The translations under genes were made by a program, and so were the position numbers. Under the pieces are notes generated by a model. It saw only the letters and a list, made by a program, of their open reading frames with translations. It was not told the DNA's origin and did not search any database. 64,000 nucleotides of DNA from Helicobacter mehlei (GTDB lineage Bacteria > Campylobacterota > Campylobacteria > Campylobacterales > Helicobacteraceae): the NCBI RefSeq assembly GCF_003660265.1, contig NZ_QXQP01000001.1, positions 62,001 through 126,000 of the forward strand, in the 5' to 3' direction. This document shows positions 35,924-44,521 of the stretch, one piece after another. Numbering within the stretch: position 1 is the stretch's first letter; each line of letters begins with the position of its first letter.

Positions 35924-36444
35924 TGCAAACAGATGATTTATTGGTGGTGGGGCGCTTAGGGCGTAGTGTGGGGTTGCTGGGGGGCTTGAAACTCTCTTTG
36001 CAAAGCGATTGTTTGGAGTGCTTAGTGGCTGGAGCCCATGTTTATGCCTACACATCTTTAAGCCCTGTACATGCCCTGACAATCAGAAACTACAGTCATG
36101 ACCTTGCACTGATTTTTTTTGATGAGATCGCCAGTAGGGAGCAGGCAAGGTTGCTCAGTTTGCACACTTTGGCGATGAGTCAAGAAGAGACGCTAAAATA
36201 TTGCCACTTGCAAGAGGGTGAGTTTTTATACTGCCAACTCTTAAACCTAGAGGTGTTGGACGGGGAGGAGGTCTTGGGTCGGGTGGCTAGCATTGAGCGT
36301 CTGGCTGGCACGGATTATTTGTATGTGCAAACCCCTAAAAAGTTATTTTTAATCCCCTACATTGATGTCTATATTCTGCACACAGACTTAGAAAATAGGC
36401 GTATCTACACCCAGCACGCCCGTGGGCTTTTAGAACAATCCTAA
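35923..36444 (+). CDS. rimM: Ribosome maturation factor RimM
   Basis: This 173-residue protein assists 30S head assembly by binding S19. The N-terminal RimM domain shows VVGRLGRSVGLLGGLKLSL, and the PRC-barrel shows GEVLGRVASIERLAGTDYLYV and LFLIPYIDVYI. ATG 35923 overlaps the khpA TGA. A T8 run at 36113-36120 does not disturb the frame. It stands between khpA and trmD as expected. Confidence 0.93.
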   Translation: MQTDDLLVVGRLGRSVGLLGGLKLSLQSDCLECLVAGAHVYAYTSLSPVHALTIRNYSHDLALIFFDEIASREQARLLSLHTLAMSQEETLKYCHLQEGEFLYCQLLNLEVLDGEEVLGRVASIERLAGTDYLYVQTPKKLFLIPYIDVYILHTDLENRRIYTQHARGLLEQS

Positions 36445-36455
36445 GAGTTGTTGGT

Positions 36456-37187
36456 ATGCGTTTTAGCATTTTAACCCTTTTTCCCGAACTGGTTGCCCCC
36501 TATTTCCAAGCTTCCATTTTAAAGCGTGCTTTAGACAAGCAGGTTTTTAGGTTGGAGATTGCCAATATACGGGATTTTTCCCCACACAAACACCAACGCG
36601 CCGATTTTGCGCCCATAGGCGGGGGGGCTGGGCAGATTTTAGACCCCTATATGCTGGAAAATGCGCTAAGGAGTGTGGGGCAAGGGCATGTGATCTTTTT
36701 AAGCCCCAGTGGCAAGCCCTATAATCAAAGCGATGCCAAACGCCTAGCCACCTATCCACATTTAGTCTTGGTGTGTGGGCGTTACGAGGGGTTTGATGAG
36801 CGTGCGATTGAGACTTATGGCGATGAAGTGTTGGGCATTGGGGATTTCATTTTAACTGGGGGGGAATTAGCCGCACTGTGTGTGTGCGACAGCGTGGCGC
36901 GCCATTTAGAGGGCACTTTGGGCAATAGCCAATCTTTAGAACATGAGAGCTTTGAAGAACATCTCTTAGAAGCCCCCCATTTTGCCAATACCGATCGCTT
37001 AAATACGCCTAGTTGTGCAGATATGCCCACTATTTCAGAGTATTCAAAGGGCAACCATGCTAAAATGAGATCGGTTATGCGTGATTTATCTATTTGCAAG
37101 ACCCAATACTACCGCCCTAGTCTGTATCGTCTCAATAGGTCGCAACGCATGGTATTCGATTCACTTTATCAAAAAGGCCAAGTATGA
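36456..37187 (+). CDS. trmD: tRNA (guanine-37-N1)-methyltransferase
   Basis: TrmD methylates G37 of tRNAs reading CNN codons, preventing frameshifts. The 243-residue SPOUT protein shows [11 protein letters not shown], the AdoMet knot segments [14 protein letters not shown] and [15 protein letters not shown], and the catalytic aspartate near the start of the C-terminal domain. The 3' end overlaps rplS by ATGA. Confidence 0.97.
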   Translation: MRFSILTLFPELVAPYFQASILKRALDKQVFRLEIANIRDFSPHKHQRADFAPIGGGAGQILDPYMLENALRSVGQGHVIFLSPSGKPYNQSDAKRLATYPHLVLVCGRYEGFDERAIETYGDEVLGIGDFILTGGELAALCVCDSVARHLEGTLGNSQSLEHESFEEHLLEAPHFANTDRLNTPSCADMPTISEYSKGNHAKMRSVMRDLSICKTQYYRPSLYRLNRSQRMVFDSLYQKGQV

Positions 37188-37546
37188 AAAACCGCTATAT
37201 CCAGCATTTTGAGGATAACCAAATCAAAACCCAACCCCCCCGCTTTAAAGCCGGCGACACGCTCAAACTGGGGATCCGCATTAAAGAGGGTGATAAAATG
37301 CGGACTCAGTTTTTTGAGGGAGTTTGTATTAGTTTACGTGGATCGGGCGTAGGTTGCACTTTTTGCGTACGCAAAATCGGCGCAAATGGAGTCGGCGTGG
37401 AGAGGATTTTTCCCCTTTATTCTGAAAGTCTAGCTAGCATTGAGGTTTTACGCGTGGGGCGAGTCAGACGTGCCAAACTCTACTACTTACGCCACCGCAA
37501 AGGCAAAGCCGCCCGCATTAAAGAGGTGCGCAAAAAAGAGGCCTAA
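37184..37546 (+). CDS. rplS: Ribosomal protein L19
   Basis: This 120-residue large-subunit protein contains [18 protein letters not shown] and [12 protein letters not shown], typical of L19, plus a basic C-terminal extension ([15 protein letters not shown]). Coupled to trmD. A C7 run at 37235-37241 is in frame. Confidence 0.97.
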   Translation: MKNRYIQHFEDNQIKTQPPRFKAGDTLKLGIRIKEGDKMRTQFFEGVCISLRGSGVGCTFCVRKIGANGVGVERIFPLYSESLASIEVLRVGRVRRAKLYYLRHRKGKAARIKEVRKKEA

Positions 37547-37567
37547 TTTGCCTTTGTGGAGGGTTGT

Positions 37568-38542
37568 GTGCTAGGTTTGCGCCTCTTGGGGGCTTTGAGT
37601 ATCCTCGTGTTTAGGCTTTGTGCCCAGTCTGTGTCCGAAGAAGAGGAACAATCCCCTACCCCCTCTATGCAAGACCTCAAAGCTATTCAGGGGAGTTTTT
37701 TCCACAAAAAGCGTACAGAGCTTGATAACACGCTTTTTATTGATTACCACTTGGGGCAGACTTATAAGATCCGCCTGCGCTATGCAATGGTAACCACGCT
37801 GGTTTTTAGCGAGCCTATCCAAGAGGTGATCTTAGGCGATCATGTGGGCTTTAGCACAAAGTTACTAGGCGAGGAGAGACACGAAGTAAGCAATGTCTTA
37901 TTGGTCAAGCCCTTACAAATTGGCATTGATTCGAATTTAACCATCATTGGCAAGAGCGGTAAAATTTACTCTTTTTATATTTTTTCCACCACTTTTACTA
38001 GCTCTAAATACCCCACACTCCATGTCTATATTTCTAATGAACATTTTTTGGATCAGGCTTCTCAGGTCCAGCAACCCCTAGCCATTTTAGAACCCCAAGA
38101 AGAACCCCTAGAGACAGAAACTCCAGAGAATTTGCCCAAAGAAAAGCAACCTAGCTTAGATGATGAAGCGCATTATCTTAAAATTGGTAAGGGTGCGCAT
38201 ACGATATTGATCCCCAAAAAGGAGATTGAACGTGGGTATCGCATCTTAGGGCATAAAAAACGCGCTTGGTTTTGTCTGTGGCTGTGCAAAGTCGCCACCT
38301 CCCAGCCCATCAAGCCTCTAGAGATTTTTAATGACGCACACTTTACTTACTTCAAATTTGATCACCGCGCCTCCCAAATCAAATTCCCTGTCGCTTATAA
38401 GGTGATTGATGGGTATGATAACCCCATCAACACGCGCATTGTGGGGGATTATTTGGTCGCTGAGGATATTGCGGACAAATGGACTTTAAGAGAGGGCAAG
38501 CAACACACCTGTATTAGGCGCAATCTTAAGAAAAAACCCTAA
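37568..38542 (+). CDS. comB9: Competence type IV secretion protein ComB9 (VirB9-like)
   Basis: This 324-residue outer-membrane-complex component of the ComB DNA-uptake T4SS has a signal peptide (LGLRLLGALSILVFRLCAQS), an N-terminal VirB9 beta domain (TYKIRLRYAMVTTLVFSEP), an acidic linker rich in Pro/Glu around residues 165-195 and the C-terminal domain with FKFDHRASQIKFPVAYKVIDG. GTG 37568 follows GGAGGG at 37558-37563; GTG 37556 is an alternative. It is coupled by TAATG to comB10. comB7 and comB8 are not in the window. Confidence 0.88.
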   Translation: MLGLRLLGALSILVFRLCAQSVSEEEEQSPTPSMQDLKAIQGSFFHKKRTELDNTLFIDYHLGQTYKIRLRYAMVTTLVFSEPIQEVILGDHVGFSTKLLGEERHEVSNVLLVKPLQIGIDSNLTIIGKSGKIYSFYIFSTTFTSSKYPTLHVYISNEHFLDQASQVQQPLAILEPQEEPLETETPENLPKEKQPSLDDEAHYLKIGKGAHTILIPKKEIERGYRILGHKKRAWFCLWLCKVATSQPIKPLEIFNDAHFTYFKFDHRASQIKFPVAYKVIDGYDNPINTRIVGDYLVAEDIADKWTLREGKQHTCIRRNLKKKP

Positions 38543-38745
38543 TGTGGCGCAAAATATTCCTTTGGAGTTTAGCCGGGGTGGGTATTTTTAGTGCCTCTCT
38601 TGTCATCCATCATAAACCCAAGCCTCCCCAAGCCCCCAAGTTACAAGAAGTGAGCTATCCGCTCTCCGATTATATTTTATCCCTCCCAAACTCACAGCCT
38701 CAGCTCCCATGCCCCAAGATTACCAACGCCTCCAAGAGCAACTAA
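38542..38745 (+). pseudogene. comB10: comB10 N-terminal fragment (membrane anchor), frameshifted
   Basis: This is the first part of a VirB10/TrbI-type protein: a basic start and a single membrane helix (residues ~5-21, WSLAGVGIFSASLVIHH), then a Pro-rich stretch. It runs out of frame and stops at 38745, while the rest of the protein continues in the -1 frame from about 38709. The shift falls near CTCCCATGCCCC at 38703-38714 and fits a one-base deletion. If real, the anchor is separated from the TrbI domain and ComB10 function is lost, unless ribosomes slip or the tract varies. Confidence 0.75.
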
Positions 38746-39650
38746 AAGCCGATGCACTCAAAATAGAACAGCTCCAAGCCCAGCTAGAAGCCCAACGCAA
38801 AGCCCCCGTTCCAAAGCCCTCTAAGCCCCCGCCCCAAAAGCCAGAGCCCTTAGAAGACCCCCAAATTTTAGAGGTTCTAGCTACGCGTATCCAGCCATTT
38901 GCCCCCCTAGAGCCCCAATCCCATAAAGAAGAGACCCATACAACCGACTCGATAGATTTAACCGACTATGGTACACATGGCTTTGATAATCTCTCCCAAA
39001 AAGATACAGCGACCCATGAGAATAAACTATTGAGGACCATGACAGCTGATAAGCTCATCCCAGCTTTTCTCATCACCCCAATTAGCTCCCAATTGGCTGG
39101 CAAGGTGATCGCCCAAGTAGAGAGCGATGTTTTTGCCAACATGGGCAGAGCCGTGCTCATCCCCAAAGGGTCTAAGGTGATTGGGTATTACAATAACACC
39201 AACAAAATTGGAGAATACCGTCTAGACATTGTTTGGACACGCATCATCACCCCACATGGCGTGAACATCATGCTTACCAATGCCAAAAGTGCAGATGTAA
39301 AGGGTTATAGCGGATTAGTCGGCGAGATGATGACCCATAATTTCCAACGCTATGGACTCCCTCTTTTAGTCTCCACTCTCTCAAATGGACTCTTAATTGC
39401 GCTCACAGCGGGTATTGCTAACAAAACCGGGCGTAATAACTTTTTTGGGGATTATCTCTTGATGCAACTCACCCGCCAAAGTGGCATGGGTTTGAACCAA
39501 ATTGTCGCCCAAATCCTCAAAGATAAGAGCAATTTAAAACCCGTTGTGGTGATTAGGGAGGGTAGTCGCGTTTTTATCTCCCCCAACCTCGATATCTTTT
39601 TTCCTATTCCCAAAGAGGGAGAAATTTTGGCAGAATTTTTTACCAATTGA
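38709..39650 (+). CDS. comB10: comB10 C-terminal part (TrbI/VirB10 domain)
   Basis: This 313-residue frame carries a coiled coil (RLQEQLKADALKIEQLQAQ), a Pro/Lys-rich spacer (KAPVPKPSKPPPQKPEP) and the TrbI/VirB10 beta-barrel domain: KLIPAFLITPISSQLAGKV, RAVLIPKGSKVIGYY, RLDIVWTRIITPHG and a final REGSRVFISPNLDIFFP. An ATG exists at 38709 but it has no ribosome site, and the product would lack the inner-membrane anchor encoded by the upstream fragment. It was probably one gene with 38542-38745. Confidence 0.82.
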   Translation: MPQDYQRLQEQLKADALKIEQLQAQLEAQRKAPVPKPSKPPPQKPEPLEDPQILEVLATRIQPFAPLEPQSHKEETHTTDSIDLTDYGTHGFDNLSQKDTATHENKLLRTMTADKLIPAFLITPISSQLAGKVIAQVESDVFANMGRAVLIPKGSKVIGYYNNTNKIGEYRLDIVWTRIITPHGVNIMLTNAKSADVKGYSGLVGEMMTHNFQRYGLPLLVSTLSNGLLIALTAGIANKTGRNNFFGDYLLMQLTRQSGMGLNQIVAQILKDKSNLKPVVVIREGSRVFISPNLDIFFPIPKEGEILAEFFTN

Positions 39651-39663
39651 AACACAAATTAGC

Positions 39664-39669
39664 TATAAT
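39664..39669 (+). promoter_or_regulatory. -10 box of the lutABC operon
   Basis: TATAAT, 14 bases after the comB10 stop and 31 bases before the lutA ATG. Confidence 0.6.
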
Positions 39670-39699
39670 TAGGGATATGATGAGTTTTTAAGGATGGTT

Positions 39700-40443
39700 A
39701 TGAAAGTTTATTTTTTTGCCACATGTCTAGGTGGGGTGGTCTATAGTCAAACCATTGTGAATTGTATCAAGTTGTTGCGCAAAGAGGGGGTGGAGGTGAT
39801 CTTTAAAAAGGATCAAACCTGTTGTGGGCAACCCAGTTACAACTCGGGATACTACGATCAGAGCAGACAAGTCATTTTGCACAACCTCAAGCTTTTTAAC
39901 GAGGATTATCCCGTCATTGTGCCTAGCGGGTCTTGTGTGGGCATGATGGCGCATGATTACAAAGAACTTTTTGAGGATAGCCCCCATTATGACGAGGTAG
40001 CGCACTTTGCAGGGCGTGTTTTTGAACTCTCGGAGTTTTTGGATCAAAAATTAGGGGTGCGCTACACCGATACTGGTGCACCGGTCAAAATCACTTGGCA
40101 TTCTAATTGCCATGCTTTGCGGGTGGCCAAGGTGATTCAGAGTGCTAAAAAAATCATCGCCCAACTAGAAAATGTCGAACTGGTGGAGTTGGAGCGCGAG
40201 GAGGAGTGTTGCGGGTTTGGGGGGACTTTTGCAATCAAAGAACCCGAAATTTCCTTTGCAATGGTGCAAGATAAGATCAAAGACATTGAGAGTCGGCAAG
40301 TAGAGTATGTCTTAGCCGCCGATGCGGGTTGTTTGTTAAACATCAGTGGGGCGATGAGCAAAATGCAAAGCCAGACTAAAGCGATGCATTTTTATGACTT
40401 TTTAGCACAAAGGGTGGGGGTTGCTCCGGGGGGTCTAGCATGA
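39700..40443 (+). CDS. lutA: L-lactate dehydrogenase complex subunit LutA (Fe-S)
   Basis: This 247-residue protein carries two CCG (cysteine-rich) domains: CCGQPSYNSGYYD with PSGSCVGMMAHDY, and later EECCGFGGTFAIKEPEIS with AADAGCLLNISG, binding an Fe-S cluster. It works with LutB and LutC to oxidise L-lactate to pyruvate. ATG 39700 has AAGGA five bases upstream; ATG 39694 is less likely. It overlaps lutB by ATGA. Confidence 0.93.
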   Translation: MKVYFFATCLGGVVYSQTIVNCIKLLRKEGVEVIFKKDQTCCGQPSYNSGYYDQSRQVILHNLKLFNEDYPVIVPSGSCVGMMAHDYKELFEDSPHYDEVAHFAGRVFELSEFLDQKLGVRYTDTGAPVKITWHSNCHALRVAKVIQSAKKIIAQLENVELVELEREEECCGFGGTFAIKEPEISFAMVQDKIKDIESRQVEYVLAADAGCLLNISGAMSKMQSQTKAMHFYDFLAQRVGVAPGGLA

Positions 40444-41882
40444 TAGCCCATAGCGCACAAGAGTATGAAGAGGCGATCAGGGCAAAGCTAGGAGATGAGC
40501 AGTTACGCACGAATTTGCGATCGGCAATGGACACCCTCATCACAAACCGCAGAAACTTGATCGCTAATCGTTACCACGATTGGGAGGAGCTCAGAGAGTT
40601 GGGCAAAAATGCCAAACTCAAGGTGTTGGCTAGGCTGGATCACTACTTGCAAACCTTTGAGGAAAAGGCTAAAGCCAATGGCTTTATCGTGCATTATGCC
40701 AGCAGTGCCAAAGATGCCAATGAGATCATCTATAATCTAGCCAAAGAAAAAAAGGTCGATCGCATCTTAAAAGGTAAGTCGATGGCGAGCGAGGAGATCG
40801 GATTAAACCATTTCTTGCAAGAAAAAGGCATCATCGCCAAAGAAACCGATTTGGGCGAGCTGATCATCCAACTCATTGATGAACACCCCGTGCATATCGT
40901 GGTGCCCGCCATCCACAAGAACCGCTATCAAGTGGGCGAGATTTTCCACCAAAAATTAAACGCCCCTTTGGAGAGCGAGCCTGAAAAGCTCAACGGCATT
41001 GCCAGAAAACACATGCGCGAGGAGTTTAAAAGCTTTAAAATGGGGATTTCGGGTGTGAATTTTGCCATTGCCAACGAGGGGGCAATTTGGTTGGTGGAAA
41101 ATGAGGGCAATGGGCGCATGACCACCACCGCCTGTGATATCCATGTCGCTATTTGCGGGATTGAAAAGCTAGTTGAGAGTTTTGAAGATGCTTCTATTTT
41201 GGTAAGTTTGCTAGGACCTAGTGCGGTGGGTGTGCCCATTACCTGCTACCAAAATATCATCACTGGTCCGCGCCAAAAGGGGGATTTAGACGGACCCGTA
41301 GAAGCCCATATCATTTTGCTGGATCACAACCGCTCCAATATCCTAGCTGATGAAAAATATTACCGTGCACTGAGTTGTATTCGCTGTGGGACATGCCTTA
41401 ATCACTGCCCAGTTTATGACAAAATCGGCGGGCATGCCTACTTGGCCACTTATCCCGGACCTATTGGCGTGGTGATCACCCCCCAACTCTTTGGGCTGGA
41501 TAATTACGATCACATTGCTAATTTGTGTAGTTTGTGTGGGCGGTGTGGGGAGGTCTGCCCGGTGAAGATCCCCTTGCCTGAACTCATTAGGGATTTGCGT
41601 TGTGAGAAAGCCCATGAAGGGCGGGGCGTGGTACGTGGCTACAAGGACACCAAACACAGCAAGCTAGAGGAGTTAGCCATGAAAGCTTTTGCCAAAATGG
41701 CTTCTAATGGAGCTTTGTGGCGGGCGTTTTTAAAAATCAATGGCTGGCTAGCACCTTTGGGCAAATGGTTAGGCGGTTATACTCCAGTGCTTAAAATTTG
41801 GCTCAAACATCGCAACATGCCCGCCATTAACGCCGGTCTGCATGCTAAAGTCAAGCAGTTACAAGGAGTGGTTTATGAGTAG
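40440..41882 (+). CDS. lutB: L-lactate dehydrogenase complex subunit LutB (ferredoxin-like Fe-S)
   Basis: This 480-residue protein has an N-terminal LUD domain (GISGVNFAIANEGAIWLVENEG) followed by two [4Fe-4S] cluster motifs, CIRCGTCLNHCPVY near residue 317 and CSLCGRCGEVCPVKIP near 362, the ferredoxin-like part that carries electrons from lactate. The C-terminus is the usual DUF3390-like helical region. It is the middle gene of lutABC, coupled at both ends. Confidence 0.95.
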   Translation: MIAHSAQEYEEAIRAKLGDEQLRTNLRSAMDTLITNRRNLIANRYHDWEELRELGKNAKLKVLARLDHYLQTFEEKAKANGFIVHYASSAKDANEIIYNLAKEKKVDRILKGKSMASEEIGLNHFLQEKGIIAKETDLGELIIQLIDEHPVHIVVPAIHKNRYQVGEIFHQKLNAPLESEPEKLNGIARKHMREEFKSFKMGISGVNFAIANEGAIWLVENEGNGRMTTTACDIHVAICGIEKLVESFEDASILVSLLGPSAVGVPITCYQNIITGPRQKGDLDGPVEAHIILLDHNRSNILADEKYYRALSCIRCGTCLNHCPVYDKIGGHAYLATYPGPIGVVITPQLFGLDNYDHIANLCSLCGRCGEVCPVKIPLPELIRDLRCEKAHEGRGVVRGYKDTKHSKLEELAMKAFAKMASNGALWRAFLKINGWLAPLGKWLGGYTPVLKIWLKHRNMPAINAGLHAKVKQLQGVVYE

Positions 41883-42519
41883 CAAGCCTGTTGTCTTAGA
41901 GCGCGTGCAAAATGCCCTCAAAAGGCACACCATCGCCCATGAGGAAGTGCATTTTAAAAATATGTTACGCGATGAAAAAGAGAGTTTGCTCGAGGAGTAT
42001 ATCCACTTCCAAACCTTGAATCGCGCCCAAGTGGTGCAATCTAGCCCAGAGAATTTGGCTCAAGATTTAAAAGAAGTTTTGGTGGGTTTTGAGAGTGAAA
42101 AGATTTTGCACGCTACTGACCTGCCACTAGATTTAGATGAGTTAGATAGCCAGCATGCATGGGTGAAAATCCCCTATAACCAAAGTGTGGAGGAGATTAA
42201 AGACACTCTTTTTCATGTCGATACTTCGGTGCTCAAAGCCACATGTGGGATTGCTAACTTGGGCATGGTGGGCGTGCTCTCTTCAAGCTTTGCGCCCAGA
42301 TTAACTTCGCTTATTACACTCAAATGTGTTTTCTTGTTGGAAAAAAGCACGCTGGTTAAAAGCCTCCATGAAGGCATAGAAACCCTCAAGGCCCAAAACC
42401 CCGATCGCTTGGCGACTAATATGCTTCTCATTGGCGGGCCTAGCCGCACAGCCGATATTGAGCTTAAAACCGTCTTTGGCGTGCATGGACCTATGGAGGT
42501 GTGCGTGATTTTGTATTAA
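41875..42519 (+). CDS. lutC: L-lactate dehydrogenase complex subunit LutC (LUD domain)
   Basis: This 214-residue LUD-domain protein contains the signature ATCGIANLGMVGVLSSSFAPRLTSLI and ends GPSRTADIELKTVFGVHGP. It starts at ATG 41875 after AAGGAG and overlaps lutB by eight bases; the longer reading from 41842 is inside lutB and unlikely. It completes the lactate oxidation complex, important because lactate is a gastric carbon source. No lactate permease is next to it. Confidence 0.93.
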   Translation: MSSKPVVLERVQNALKRHTIAHEEVHFKNMLRDEKESLLEEYIHFQTLNRAQVVQSSPENLAQDLKEVLVGFESEKILHATDLPLDLDELDSQHAWVKIPYNQSVEEIKDTLFHVDTSVLKATCGIANLGMVGVLSSSFAPRLTSLITLKCVFLLEKSTLVKSLHEGIETLKAQNPDRLATNMLLIGGPSRTADIELKTVFGVHGPMEVCVILY

Positions 42520-42570
42520 GGAGAAATGATGTGCTTGCAAGCAAAAACCACGCTCAAAGCAGAGGGAAAA

Positions 42571-43050
42571 ATGATCTATGTGGCACTGAAAAAATTGTTT
42601 TTATGTGGCTCTATTTTGGTGTTGTTTTATGGTTGTGCTACAGTGAGAATAGCACCATCATCACTTGCTCAAGAAGCTAAAAAATTTGTTGCGCCTGAAA
42701 TGGGTCAAGCCGGACTCTATGTTTATCGTGATGGTATTTTTGGTAGCATTCTAAAAAAAGATATCTGGGTTGATGGCGAATGTTTGGGCGAGTCGGCACC
42801 TAAAGTGTTTTTCTTTATGCGGTTGCCAGCAGGCAAACACACCATTGCAACCGAATCCGAATTCTCCCCCAATGCCTTAAGCCTTGATATGGAATCTGGC
42901 AAAAATTATTTTGTCCGCCAATATATCAAAGTCGGGGTATTTGTCGGGGGTGCGAATTTGAAATTAGTTGATGAAGAAAAAGGTCGGGTAGCGGTAGCCA
43001 AATTAAAGATGGCTGAACCGGGACATTGTAGCGATCCACATCCAAAGTGA
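42571..43050 (+). CDS. DUF2846-like lipoprotein
   Basis: This 159-residue protein has a lipoprotein signal with the lipidated cysteine at C22 (LFYGC; the -3 residue is atypical). The body matches DUF2846: AGLYVYRDGIFG, VDGECLGESAPKVFFFMRLPAGKHTI and GKNYFVRQYIKVG. Function unknown. ATG 42571 follows AGAGGG, whereas a start at 42526 adds 15 odd residues but has AAGGAG, so the start is open. It lies between lutC and bcp. Confidence 0.75.
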   Translation: MIYVALKKLFLCGSILVLFYGCATVRIAPSSLAQEAKKFVAPEMGQAGLYVYRDGIFGSILKKDIWVDGECLGESAPKVFFFMRLPAGKHTIATESEFSPNALSLDMESGKNYFVRQYIKVGVFVGGANLKLVDEEKGRVAVAKLKMAEPGHCSDPHPK

Positions 43051-43093
43051 TTTTTATAGAGCGGTCGCAGTGATCTTGTATTAAGGAGTGTAT

Positions 43094-43549
43094 ATGACTT
43101 TACAATTTGGGCACAAAGCCCCTAATTTTAGTTTGTTGGATTCTCAAGGCAAACAAGTTTCTTTGCAGGATTTACGCGGGCAAAAAGTGGTGTTGTATTT
43201 TTACCCCAAAGATAACACCCCGGGTTGCACCCTTGAGGCACGCGATTTTACCCAGCTCAAAACCCAGTTCCAACAAAGAGGGGCGGTGATTATCGGGATC
43301 AGCCCCGATGATACCAAGAGTCATTGCCATTTTATTGAGTCTGAACAACTAGGGATCACGCTTTTAAGCGATCCGCATTTGGAAACTATCAAGGCTTATG
43401 GGGCTTATGGGGTCAAAAACATGTATGGCAAACAGATCGAGGGGGTGATCCGCTCAACCTTTGTTATTGATGAAGAGGGCGTGATCCTGCATGCACTCTA
43501 TAATGTCCGTGCCAAAGATCACGCTAAAAGAGTGCTTGTTTTGCTTTGA
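43094..43549 (+). CDS. bcp: Thiol peroxidase/peroxiredoxin Bcp
   Basis: This 151-residue peroxiredoxin has the peroxidatic cysteine C45 in YFYPKDNTPGCTLEARDF. It reduces hydrogen and lipid peroxides with electrons from thioredoxin. It aligns with H. pylori Bcp across its length (VVLYFYPKDNTPGCTLEA, GVIRSTFVID). ATG 43094 has AAGGAG five bases upstream; GTG 43088 is inside the ribosome site. It follows the lut operon. Confidence 0.95.
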   Translation: MTLQFGHKAPNFSLLDSQGKQVSLQDLRGQKVVLYFYPKDNTPGCTLEARDFTQLKTQFQQRGAVIIGISPDDTKSHCHFIESEQLGITLLSDPHLETIKAYGAYGVKNMYGKQIEGVIRSTFVIDEEGVILHALYNVRAKDHAKRVLVLL

Positions 43550-43566
43550 ATGGACGGGGTTTTTGT

Positions 43567-43572
43567 TATAAT
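43567..43572 (+). promoter_or_regulatory. -10 box of thiS
   Basis: TATAAT, 25 bases before the thiS ATG, right after the bcp stop. Confidence 0.5.
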
Positions 43573-43597
43573 GTGCATTATTTTATAAAGGCAGTGT

Positions 43598-43795
43598 ATG
43601 CAAATTTTCATTAACGGGCAAGCCCAAGAGGTCATTGCATCCAATATCGACTCGTTGATCCAGACCTTGGGCATTGAAAAACGCGTTTGTGCGGTGGCTT
43701 TGAATGAAAGGGTTGTCAAAAAAGAAGAATGGGGCAACACCTCTTTGCAAGAAAATGATCGCTTGGAGTGTTTGCAATTCATGGGCGGGGGATGA
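43598..43795 (+). CDS. thiS: Sulfur carrier protein ThiS
   Basis: This 65-residue ubiquitin-like protein ends FMGGG, keeping the C-terminal Gly-Gly that is adenylated and turned into a thiocarboxylate for thiazole synthesis. The start MQIFINGQAQEV and the LQENDRLECLQF strand fit the family. No other thi gene lies beside it in the window, so partner genes must be elsewhere. It runs directly into the phosphoesterase gene. Confidence 0.85.
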   Translation: MQIFINGQAQEVIASNIDSLIQTLGIEKRVCAVALNERVVKKEEWGNTSLQENDRLECLQFMGGG

Positions 43796-43801
43796 GCCTT
43801 T

Positions 43802-44521
43802 GTGGAGACTTTGGCGGAGGGGGCGATCTTTGTTGCCGATGCACACCACCAAGAGGGTAGCCCCCACCTCCCTTGTTTGCTTGATGGCTTAATTGCCAAC
43901 CCTCCTCCCCAGTTTTTCCTGATGGGGGATATTTTCCAAATTTTAATGGGGAGTGTGCGCAGTAGCTATGAGCCCCATGCCTTAATTTTAGAGCAACTGC
44001 GTGTCCTTAGCCAAAAAAGCACTCTTTTTTACTTAGAGGGTAATCACGATATGGGACTAAGGTATTGGCAAGGTCTAGCCCAACATGCCCAAATTTACCC
44101 ACGCAACTGCCAACCTCTAGCCTTTTCCTACCAAGACAAAACCTACCTACTGGCCCATGGCGATTTGTTCCTAGGCTGGGGGTATGAATTGTATATCCGT
44201 CTTTTATCTAACCGGCTATCATGCAAAATTTTAGGCTTTTTGGATCGTATCAGGCAACTTTACCCCTACATTGCCCGCCCCATCAAAAAGAAAAAGATCA
44301 GAGAATGGCATCTAAGTCCGGCAGACTGGATATGCTTTAAGCAAGAGCGTTTAAAACACTACCACAAAGGTGTGTGTGGTAAAGAGGGGGTCATTGAGGG
44401 GCATTTCCATATCCAAAACGCCCCACAAGATAGCCTGTATTGTCCCCTGCCCGCATTTTATTGCACCAAGCAAATTGCTACCTTCACGCCCAAGGGCCTG
44501 GTGATTAGCACAATCCCCTAA
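43802..44521 (+). CDS. Calcineurin-like phosphoesterase, LpxH-like
   Basis: This 239-residue metallophosphoesterase shows the five metal motifs in order: [10 protein letters not shown] (DxH), FLMGDIF (GD), LEGNHDM (GNH(D)), LAHGDLF (H) and VIEGHFHI (GHxH). The first motif is DAH and the set resembles UDP-2,3-diacylglucosamine hydrolase LpxH, which would place it in lipid A synthesis (inference). The start is GTG 43802, ten bases after a G-rich stretch in the end of thiS. Its 3' end touches gpmI, which is convergent. Confidence 0.8.
   Translation: METLAEGAIFVADAHHQEGSPHLPCLLDGLIANPPPQFFLMGDIFQILMGSVRSSYEPHALILEQLRVLSQKSTLFYLEGNHDMGLRYWQGLAQHAQIYPRNCQPLAFSYQDKTYLLAHGDLFLGWGYELYIRLLSNRLSCKILGFLDRIRQLYPYIARPIKKKKIREWHLSPADWICFKQERLKHYHKGVCGKEGVIEGHFHIQNAPQDSLYCPLPAFYCTKQIATFTPKGLVISTIP

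Noticed and set aside
38700-38720. Programmed -1 frameshift site in comB10
   Set aside because: No canonical X XXY YYZ slippery heptamer is present and no clear downstream stem-loop was found; a simple indel is more likely, although slippage on CCC cannot be excluded.
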